Below, piece by piece: positions 35,614 through 41,318 of a stretch of DNA of 41,318 nt. Position 1 is the first letter of the stretch. Each line of letters begins with the position of its first letter. A model generated the notes under the pieces. That model did no database searches and was not told the DNA's origin. It worked only from the letters and a program-made list of their open reading frames with translations. The position numbers were made by a program, and so were the translations under genes. Origin of the DNA: Desulfovibrionaceae bacterium CG1_02_65_16 (GTDB lineage Bacteria; Desulfobacterota; Desulfovibrionia; Desulfovibrionales; Desulfovibrionaceae); the NCBI GenBank assembly GCA_001871085.1, contig MNUQ01000125.1, forward strand, positions 1 to 41,318, written 5' to 3'.

Positions 35614-36698
35614 CCTCCACCACCTACACCTTGCCGGTCGGGCCGCTGCATGTGGCCCTTGAAGAACCCATGTATTTCGACATCCAAGTCGAGGGCGAAA
35701 CGGTGCGCTCCGTGGAGCTCGCCGCCGGCCATGTGCATCGCGGCATGGAAGCCCTGGCCATGCAGCGCAACTACTTCCAAAACGTCACGCTGACCGAGCG
35801 CGTCTGCTCGCTGTGCTCCAACAGCCACCCCTGCACGTACTGCATGGCGGTGGAGAACCTGAGCGGCATCCTCGTTCCCCAGCGGGCCCAGTATTTGCGG
35901 GTCATCGCCGATGAGGTGAAGCGCATCGCGTCGCACCTCTTCAACGTCGGCATCATGGCCCACCTCACCGGCTTTGATTCCCTGTTCATGCACGCCATGG
36001 AGATTCGGGAAATCATGCAGGACGCCAAGGAAGGCGTCTACGGCAACCGCATGAACCTGGGCCAGTGCATCATCAGCGGCTGCCGCCGCGACATCGACGA
36101 TTCGACAGGCCCCTTTCTCCTCGGCCAGCTCGAACTGCTCAAGCCCCAGCTCGACGAACTCTATGGGGTCTTTGAGCGCGACCCGCTCATTCGCACCCGC
36201 ACCCGGGGCATAGGCCTCCTGTCTTTTGAAGCGGCCAAGCGCCACGCCGTTGTCGGCCCCGTGGCCAGGGCTTCCGGCGTGGCCTATGATGTTCGCCGCA
36301 AGGCACCGTACGCGGTGTACCCCGACCTCGACTTTGAGGTGCAGACCGACACCAAGGGCGATGTGCACTCGCGGGCGCTGCTGCGCCTGCGCGAGGCGGT
36401 GGAATCGGTGAAAATCATTAAGCAATGCCTGCGCCAGATGCCCGAAGGCCCCATCAACATCAAGGCAATTCCGCCAATCCCGCCGGGAGAGGCAGTGGCG
36501 AGAAGCGAGGCCCCCAGAGGCGAACTCTTCTACTATCTGCGCTCGGACGGCAAAGACACCCCGCAGCGTTTGAAGTGGCGTGTTCCGACCTACATGAATT
36601 GGGAAGCATTGCAGGACATGCTGGCGAACTGTCAGGTTGCCGACATTGCGTTGATTGTAAACAGCATAGATCCTTGCATCTCTTGTACTGAACGTTAG
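35610..36698 (+). CDS. cooH: CooH, NiFe hydrogenase large subunit
   Basis: A 362-aa NuoD/HycE-type large subunit. The NiFe ligands are C66 and C69 (RVCSLC) and, at the very end, C356 and C359 (DPCISCTER). The protein stops three residues after the last Cys, so it lacks the C-terminal peptide that an endopeptidase removes in most NiFe hydrogenases; R. rubrum CooH is the same. CooH evolves H2 from protons. The ATG at 35610 overlaps the cooU stop. Confidence 0.95.
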   Translation: MTSTTYTLPVGPLHVALEEPMYFDIQVEGETVRSVELAAGHVHRGMEALAMQRNYFQNVTLTERVCSLCSNSHPCTYCMAVENLSGILVPQRAQYLRVIADEVKRIASHLFNVGIMAHLTGFDSLFMHAMEIREIMQDAKEGVYGNRMNLGQCIISGCRRDIDDSTGPFLLGQLELLKPQLDELYGVFERDPLIRTRTRGIGLLSFEAAKRHAVVGPVARASGVAYDVRRKAPYAVYPDLDFEVQTDTKGDVHSRALLRLREAVESVKIIKQCLRQMPEGPINIKAIPPIPPGEAVARSEAPRGELFYYLRSDGKDTPQRLKWRVPTYMNWEALQDMLANCQVADIALIVNSIDPCISCTER

Positions 36699-36709
36699 GG
36701 GAGACGACG

Positions 36710-36743
36710 TTCTGGACAAGGTAGGGAAAGGGCCAGTCCAGAA
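36710..36743. repeat. Inverted repeat between cooH and hypA
   Basis: TTCTGGAC at 36710-36717 pairs with GTCCAGAA at 36736-36743, 18-base loop. A T7 run lies about 11 bases after it. It may partly end transcription or protect the cooH mRNA end. Confidence 0.5.
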
Positions 36744-36774
36744 AAGACTTGTGAATTTTTTTACAAGCGTCGCC

Positions 36775-36797
36775 CCGCTGACAGAAATTTGCAGCGG
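36775..36797. repeat. Second inverted repeat upstream of hypA
   Basis: CCGCTG at 36775-36780 and CAGCGG at 36792-36797, 11-base loop, about 50 bp before the hypA start. Could be a hypA leader hairpin or an operator. Confidence 0.4.
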
Positions 36798-36847
36798 AAC
36801 GCGTATGGTCAACTCTCGATGTAGGGAATTGGTACGGAGCTACGGGG

Positions 36848-37204
36848 ATGCATGAGTCGTCCATGGCCATGAGTATTCTGGGCATTGTGACCGACGAGGC
36901 GCAAAAGGCGCACGTGGCCGCTGTGGTGCAGGTGTGTCTCTGTGTCGGCGATTTGGCCGGGGTGGAAGCGACGACTCTTGCGGCCTGCTTTGAAATGCTG
37001 TCCGAAGGGACCGTCGCGGACAAGGCGAAACTGGTCATCAAGCGCATCGCGGCCACGGGGACGTGCATGGTTTGCGGAACGGCGGCAGTCGGACGAGGCA
37101 GGATGCTGCGCTGCCCCGTGTGCGAAACGGGCTCCGTGAAGCTCGCCACCGGCCGCGAGCTGTACGTGGAAAGCATCGAAGTCGAACAAAGTCAGCAGGG
37201 GTGA
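36848..37204 (+). CDS. hypA: HypA, nickel insertion chaperone
   Basis: A 118-aa protein starting MHESS (Met1, His2 and Glu3 are the usual HypA nickel-site residues), with a zinc site made of two CxxC pairs (CMVC near residue 73 and CPVC near 89). It delivers nickel to the hydrogenase large subunit with HypB. Here it sits inside the coo operon, suggesting it is dedicated to CooH. It is separated from cooH by 149 bp with two hairpins, and from cooF by 5 bp. Confidence 0.92.
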   Translation: MHESSMAMSILGIVTDEAQKAHVAAVVQVCLCVGDLAGVEATTLAACFEMLSEGTVADKAKLVIKRIAATGTCMVCGTAAVGRGRMLRCPVCETGSVKLATGRELYVESIEVEQSQQG

Positions 37205-37209
37205 CGAGT

Positions 37210-37824
37210 ATGTCGAACCTTACCCAGAACTACATCATTCACGCCAACCCGGACAAGTGCATCGGCTGCAAGAAGTGCGAAATGGCCTGCGTGAGCGCCC
37301 ATATCAATATTCCTTTCAAGGAGGCCAAGAAGCGCGGCCTGCCGGTTATGCCCCGCATCAAGGTCATGAAGGTCGACAATCTCAAGTACCCGACGCAGTG
37401 CCACCATTGCGTTGACGCCCCCTGCGCCAACGCGTGCCCCTTCGGACTGATCCAGCACGTCGACGGCGTGGTCAGGGTCAACGAGGAGATGTGCGTGGGA
37501 TGCAAGATGTGCGTCATGGCCTGCCCTTTCGGCGCCATCGAGGTTGGCGCGGAAGGCGAACTGGCCTTTACCGGGCGCAAGAATCAGGCCTCGGCCAAGA
37601 AGTGCGACCTGTGCCAAGCCTGGCGCGCCGACACCGGCAAGGAAGTTTGCGCTTGCGTAGAGGCTTGTCCGAAGCATGCGCTGGAGATCCTCGACGTTTC
37701 CTCGTCGTATGTCGAGATGGCCGAGAAGATGAGCCCCACCCAGCTGTTCCGCCTTCGCCAAGCCTACCTGGAGCAGGTTGTGCCCCCCACGCCGAAGGAC
37801 ACTGGCCTGGACGCAGTCAAGTAA
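37210..37824 (+). CDS. cooF: CooF, four-[4Fe-4S] electron-transfer protein
   Basis: A 204-aa HycB-type ferredoxin with sixteen cysteines in four cluster motifs: CIGCKKCEMAC, CHHCVDAPCANAC, CVGCKMCVMAC and CDLC with CACVEAC. In R. rubrum CooF carries electrons from CO dehydrogenase to the hydrogenase. Here no CO dehydrogenase gene is adjacent. The start at 37210 gives the family N-terminus; the longer frame upstream is spurious. It follows hypA by 5 bp. Confidence 0.93.
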   Translation: MSNLTQNYIIHANPDKCIGCKKCEMACVSAHINIPFKEAKKRGLPVMPRIKVMKVDNLKYPTQCHHCVDAPCANACPFGLIQHVDGVVRVNEEMCVGCKMCVMACPFGAIEVGAEGELAFTGRKNQASAKKCDLCQAWRADTGKEVCACVEACPKHALEILDVSSSYVEMAEKMSPTQLFRLRQAYLEQVVPPTPKDTGLDAVK

Positions 37825-38041
37825 GGTGAACCGGACCGGGGCGGATTGCCGCGGCCCGGCTCCACAACGGGAGAGGCAACGAGTCACGCGGCAAGCCTGC
37901 GGGCATGGCCGCTGCTTCACACTGGGTTATTCAACATAAAAAGATTCTGACCACGACTGGTCCAAGGACAGGGCGCCCACAGCGTGCCGGAGACGCAATG
38001 CCCGGGCCGCCCCACCCCAGCCAGATCGCCAGGAGGACTTC

Positions 38042-38611
38042 ATGGAATTGTGTCTGACCATCACCGGCCGTTGCTGCGACCTCGCCCTGCACCCTGTTTC
38101 CTACTCCACCGCGGAGAAGGTTCGGGAGGAAGGACGCGGCATCTATAAGACAAAGTACTTGGAATGGTGGCGCAAAGGCAACACCTGCACCTGCGGCATG
38201 AAGCTTGATGACAGATCCGTTGTGGAGGTGACGCTGGACGGCAAGCAAGTGCCCTTCGCCCCGAAGGGCATCAAGGACGCGGCTGTGCTGCTGCGCCGGC
38301 GCATGTACCTGGACAGCAAGGCCCGCTTTCTCGCCCTTATGGGGTACGTGGACGAGGTCTGCTCGCTCACGTGGCGTTGGGAGAACGTGTCCGGTTTCGA
38401 TCCGCAGAAATTCGAATTCTTCGTGCACCGCTGGGACCGTCTCATGAACGTGAACGGATTCTATCTTGTGGACGATGCCCGCTATGACGGCCGCTTCGCC
38501 ACGGAGAACATTTGGGGCGAACGCGGAGGACACAGCATGATCGACCCGGTGGTCATCGACCTTGAAGACGTGCGCCAGGAAATCCTGGGCGGCAAGGTGC
38601 GCGTCGCCTAA
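38042..38611 (+). CDS. Unrecognised protein downstream of cooF
   Basis: A 189-aa soluble protein of unknown family, not recognised. It has cysteines at residues 4, 11-12, 49, 51 and 107; the TCTCG stretch near 50 could bind metal but no known site is formed. The rest is rich in charged and aromatic residues. AGGAGG sits ahead of the ATG. It lies 217 bp after cooF on the same strand, so it may have its own promoter. Its position suggests, but does not prove, a role in the coo system. Confidence 0.7.
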   Translation: MELCLTITGRCCDLALHPVSYSTAEKVREEGRGIYKTKYLEWWRKGNTCTCGMKLDDRSVVEVTLDGKQVPFAPKGIKDAAVLLRRRMYLDSKARFLALMGYVDEVCSLTWRWENVSGFDPQKFEFFVHRWDRLMNVNGFYLVDDARYDGRFATENIWGERGGHSMIDPVVIDLEDVRQEILGGKVRVA

Positions 38612-38651
38612 CAGGCCCACCTGCCCCCAACTCACCACGCCCTCTACCTCC

Positions 38652-38692
38652 TGCCCCGCGCGTCCCGCTTTGTTCCAGGGCCGCGCGGGGCA
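38652..38692. terminator. Perfect inverted repeat between converging genes
   Basis: TGCCCCGCGCG (38652-38662) and CGCGCGGGGCA (38682-38692), 19-base loop, between the 189-aa gene and the converging kinase-like gene. It could stop both transcripts, but there is no T run, so an intrinsic terminator is uncertain. Confidence 0.45.
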
Positions 38693-38755
38693 TACACGTC
38701 TCCGCCCTCCCCACTCCGCCCGGCAGGCGCTTCAAAAACCGCCGTCCCGGATGCG

Positions 38756-39691
38756 TCAGCGCTTCTCCAGCTCCAACGCCTCACAGCGCTGGTCGGACAC
38801 GGTCTGGCCTTCCGCTCGCCGCAGGGCCTCAGGCACATGCGCGACCAGCTCGGCCACGGATGTTGCGGGCGTGGGCCGGGCCAGCACGCCCAGCAGCCTG
38901 TTGGCCAGCGCGGCGAGGGCGCAGGCGGCGGGGATGGAGCGCCCCGCCATGAGCAGTGCGGTGATCATGCCGGTGAGGGTGTCGCCGGTGCCGCCAATGG
39001 CCTCCATGACGGGAGTTTGCGGCTCGGAAATCTCGGCCAAACTCTCGCCCCGGTGGACGATGCGGTCGATTTCGCCCTTCACCAACAGGTAGGTGGCCGC
39101 CCCGCCGCTTTCCCAGGCACGGCGCGCCAGCTCCGTGGTGGAGGCGTCCAGGCCAAGGAGAAACCCGCGCGTGTAAAAGGGATGCGGGGCCAGCTCGTCG
39201 GCCAGGAAGGCCAGCTCCCCCGCGTCCGGAGTGAACAGGTCATACGCGGCGGCCTGCCCGCTCATCTTAGCGGCGTACATGAACCCCGCGTCGGCCACGA
39301 GCAGGGGCGCGCGCGGCAGGGATTGAATGGCCAGCAGCACCCGGTCGTGCCCGGCAAGGTCCGGGAACAGGTAGTGGAAGGTGAGGCCGCAGGGCTCCAG
39401 GCCGGGCAGCATGTCCAGCAAGACGTCGTAGGCTTTGCGGCTGCCCTCGCCGCGCCCGGCGTCCCCGGCAAGGAGCGCCAGGGGCGGGGCAATGCCGAGA
39501 AACTGGCAGGCGGAGCAGGCCGCGGCGAGCAGGGCCGGCGTGCCGCGTCGCACGGGCAGCAGCGCGCCGCCCAGGGCTATGCCGCCATCCGTGAGTGCGC
39601 AAGGGCCGCTTAGCAGTCCAATGGATTCGTCGGGCACGGTGCCGACCACGAGCCAGGGGCCCGAGGCCGCAGACGAGGACGCCGGGCTCAC
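38756..39691 (-). CDS. NnrD-like protein (NAD(P)H-hydrate dehydratase / kinase fold)
   Basis: A 311-aa protein of the ribokinase-like fold. Residues in LFTPDAGELAFLADE and AIGGTGDTLTGMITALLMAG match the C-terminal, ADP/ATP-dependent NAD(P)H-hydrate dehydratase domain (NnrD), whose GTGD Asp is catalytic. It lacks the N-terminal epimerase half. The GTG at 39691 overlaps the DUF3343 stop (GTGA), so it is coupled to the selenium/sulfur-like genes, an unexpected place for an NAD repair enzyme; it may act on another substrate. Confidence 0.75.
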   Translation of the reverse strand: MSPASSSAASGPWLVVGTVPDESIGLLSGPCALTDGGIALGGALLPVRRGTPALLAAACSACQFLGIAPPLALLAGDAGRGEGSRKAYDVLLDMLPGLEPCGLTFHYLFPDLAGHDRVLLAIQSLPRAPLLVADAGFMYAAKMSGQAAAYDLFTPDAGELAFLADELAPHPFYTRGFLLGLDASTTELARRAWESGGAATYLLVKGEIDRIVHRGESLAEISEPQTPVMEAIGGTGDTLTGMITALLMAGRSIPAACALAALANRLLGVLARPTPATSVAELVAHVPEALRRAEGQTVSDQRCEALELEKR

Positions 39692-40248
39692 GGCCGCTCC
39701 GGCAGCAGACGCTGGGCCTCGCGGAAAGCCAGCTCCAGCGCATAGGCGCAAAGCGTTTGCCCGCGCGAAAGGGGCGGCGGCGCTGCGGAAAGCGTGCGTC
39801 CCACCAGCAGCTCCGCCAGGGCGGGCACATCCGGGCAGCCACCGCCGGAAACGTTGACGATGACCCGCGTGGTCTTGTCCACCGTAAGCTTCATGTTCGC
39901 GGCGCGCACCATGAGCCACTGGCCGAAGTCCCTGGTCTGGAACAGCGACACGGGTTCAAGCAGGCCCGCGCGCACCGGGGCCACGGCCAGCGGGGCCAGA
40001 CGCTGCGCCTGCAAAGCGCGGCGGGCCTGCGGCTCGCGCAGCAGCTCGAACTCCACCACCATGTCGCAGCCGGTGCGCATGTCCGGCGGGGGGCCCATGA
40101 CGCGCACGTCGAGTCCGGCGGCCTTGAGCGCGGCCTCGGCGCGGATGACCTCCGCCGTATGGGCGAAGGCCATCACCCCCCGATCATTGCCGGCACCAGC
40201 CGACGCGGCCTTGCGGGCCTTGGCTCCCCAGCCGAAGGGCAGCCTCAC
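39688..40248 (-). CDS. DUF3343-domain protein with extra C-terminal region
   Basis: A 186-aa protein. Residues about 25-85 (MAFAHTAEVIRAEAALKAAG and on to MRTGCDMVVEFE) match DUF3343, a small family predicted as a Se/S carrier; the Cys at about 60 is the likely carrier residue. The C-terminal 90 residues form a separate Cys-containing region with a VNVSGGGCPDVPAL stretch, not recognised. Starts with GTG overlapping the YedF stop (GTGA). Members often lie beside YedF and YedE, as here. Confidence 0.72.
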   Translation of the reverse strand: MRLPFGWGAKARKAASAGAGNDRGVMAFAHTAEVIRAEAALKAAGLDVRVMGPPPDMRTGCDMVVEFELLREPQARRALQAQRLAPLAVAPVRAGLLEPVSLFQTRDFGQWLMVRAANMKLTVDKTTRVIVNVSGGGCPDVPALAELLVGRTLSAAPPPLSRGQTLCAYALELAFREAQRLLPERP

Positions 40249-40472
40249 GCTTTTTCCAGCACCAGGCGCACGGTTCCACCCTCCTCGCTGGAGGACGCCA
40301 GCCGCCAGCCCTTGGCCTTGGCCGCGCGGCCCACGTTCTCCGGGCTGGCCCCGCAGTCGGTGAGCACTTCGATACGCCCGACGCCGAGGGCATCCATCTC
40401 CGTGGAGGCGATGAGCACCGGCTGCGGACAGGAAAGCCCGCGCGCGTCTACAATTTTGGTATTGTCAGCCAT
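40245..40472 (-). CDS. YedF/TusA-like sulfur or selenium carrier
   Basis: A 75-aa SirA/TusA-fold protein with the CPxP active site (LSCPQPVL, Cys15). TusA-type proteins pass a persulfide; YedF-type relatives are tied to selenium metabolism. The short length fits a single TusA-like domain, without the C-terminal extension of full YedF. AGGAGG precedes the ATG; it follows the YedE gene by 9 bp. Confidence 0.82.
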   Translation of the reverse strand: MADNTKIVDARGLSCPQPVLIASTEMDALGVGRIEVLTDCGASPENVGRAAKAKGWRLASSSEEGGTVRLVLEKA

Positions 40473-40481
40473 GGTCGCCTC

Positions 40482-41318
40482 CTAGGCTTTCTTGAGATTG
40501 GCCACGCCCACCAGCAGGCAGAAGCCCAGGGCGATGAAGGTCGCCGCCGCGCCGTTGGGACCTATGCCCTTGGGCGAGCTGGCCCAGCCCATGGTGTGCG
40601 CCAGGGCGGCCGCCACCAGCATGCCCAGCACGAACACGGCGGAGTCGCCGTCGCCCTCGCCCGCCAGAATGAGCTGACGGCCGGGGCAGCCGCCGGCCAA
40701 GGCAAAGGCCAGACCGGAAACGAGCATGCCCAGGAAGTTCCACAGTCCGGCCGTGTGGGCCACGGGCTGGCCCTCAAAGCCGGGGTGGAACTGGCCGAGC
40801 GCGAGGTTGGCCGCAAAGGCCACCACAAGGAAGGCCAGCACGCCGCTGAACAGGTGCGTCTGCCGGAACAGAAACAGGTCGCGCAGGGCGCCCATGGTGC
40901 AAAAGCGGCTGCGCTGGGCCAACACGCCAATGAGCAGCCCGCCCGCCAACGAAATGAACAACGGGGCATGGGCCGCGCCCGGCCCCTTAACCGAGGCCTG
41001 GAGCCAGCCCAGGGTGCCCGCGACGGGATCGCCGGAGAGGAACACGCGCGCGGCGAGCAGCGCGACGGCCGCCAGGGCTATCATGACGCCAGCGGACCAG
41101 CCCTGCCCCTGGGCGCGGCCCAGGCTGAACCCGGCTTTGAAAAAGCGCGTGCCGAGGAACACGCCGCAGGCCAGGCCAAGAATGCCCAGGATGGCGTTGC
41201 CGTCGCCGCCGGCCAGGCGCAGAAACGCGCGCCAGGGGCAGCCAAGAAACACCAGCGCGCCAGCCATGGCGCACATGCCAAGGAAAAAGCGCGTGGCCGG
41301 GGCCGAGCCGGCCCGGGC
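40482..41318 (-). CDS. YedE-like membrane transporter, N-terminus beyond window edge
   Basis: A polytopic protein of the YeeE/YedE (DUF395) family, present as 278 codons and still open at base 41318. An apparent ATG at 41276 is internal: the upstream codons read RFFLG in the same frame, matching family sequence. It has conserved Cys motifs LGCPWRAFLRLAGG, RSRFCTMGALRD and GGCPGRQLILAGEG in hydrophobic segments. YedE-type proteins import thiosulfate or are predicted selenium transporters. It leads the operon with YedF, DUF3343 and the NnrD-like gene. Confidence 0.85.
   Translation of the reverse strand, partial: ARAGSAPATRFFLGMCAMAGALVFLGCPWRAFLRLAGGDGNAILGILGLACGVFLGTRFFKAGFSLGRAQGQGWSAGVMIALAAVALLAARVFLSGDPVAGTLGWLQASVKGPGAAHAPLFISLAGGLLIGVLAQRSRFCTMGALRDLFLFRQTHLFSGVLAFLVVAFAANLALGQFHPGFEGQPVAHTAGLWNFLGMLVSGLAFALAGGCPGRQLILAGEGDGDSAVFVLGMLVAAALAHTMGWASSPKGIGPNGAAATFIALGFCLLVGVANLKKA

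Noticed and set aside
41274-41276. ATG as the start of the YedE-like gene
   Set aside because: The frame continues upstream to the window edge with family-like residues, so the gene is cut off rather than starting here.

Overview
The window looks like chromosome from a GC-rich, flagellated, Gram-negative sulfate reducer of the Desulfovibrionales type. The main pointers are a DsrC protein with the two-cysteine C-terminal arm typical of dissimilatory sulfite reductase partners, an LpxC (lipid A outer membrane), a flagellar export and regulation block, and a complete Coo-type (CO-induced, energy-converting) NiFe hydrogenase operon of the kind known from Desulfovibrio and Rhodospirillum rubrum. 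No rRNA, tRNA, CRISPR array, prophage or insertion sequence was recognised. Identifications come from reading motifs; no database search was run.

Layout. 1-2.5 kb, minus strand: dnaJ (cut by the window edge), rpoZ and a DUF4340 membrane protein. 2.7-4.5 kb, plus: a TtcA-like PP-loop tRNA thiolase and an M23 peptidase. 4.6-15.2 kb, plus: the flagellar block fliR, flhB, flhA, flhF, flhG (MinD-like), fliA, cheY, fliL and several small uncharacterised genes, one FliK-like in part, with one small membrane protein on the minus strand. 15.3-19.9 kb, minus: rpmE, a DUF1385 (YqhQ-like) protein, prfA, prmC and lpxC, closed by a strong terminator. 20.0-21.5 kb, plus: a TPP riboswitch and thiC, meeting dsrC tail to tail at a shared bidirectional terminator. 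21.6-25.3 kb, minus: dsrC, a YcaO-TPR protein, a Tim44-domain protein and a single-domain response regulator. 25.5-27.6 kb, plus: a SHOCT-like membrane protein, an HD hydrolase and a thioredoxin-reductase-like flavoprotein. 27.6-28.4 kb holds no convincing gene.

28.4-38.6 kb, plus, is the most distinctive region. A CooA-like Crp/Fnr regulator is followed by a 279-bp AT-rich spacer and then cooM-cooK-cooL-cooX-cooU-cooH-hypA-cooF. The spacer carries two 16-bp inverted repeats of the form known for CooA operators (TGTCG-N6-CGACA and TGTCG-N6-TGACA), one of them placed about 41 bp ahead of a plausible transcription start. A third CRP-sized inverted repeat lies between them. The regulator keeps the equivalent of the R. 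rubrum CooA haem ligand His77 but has Ser at the Cys75 position. No CO dehydrogenase gene (cooS) is present in the window, so either it lies elsewhere or the hydrogenase takes electrons from another donor. An unrecognised 189-aa protein follows cooF.

38.8-41.3 kb, minus, is a tightly coupled set that resembles selenium/sulfur-handling genes: YedE-like transporter (cut by the window edge), YedF/TusA-like protein, a DUF3343-containing protein and an NnrD-like kinase-fold protein, the last two starting at GTGA overlaps. Together with TtcA, DsrC and YcaO this gives the window an unusual density of sulfur-relay-type proteins.
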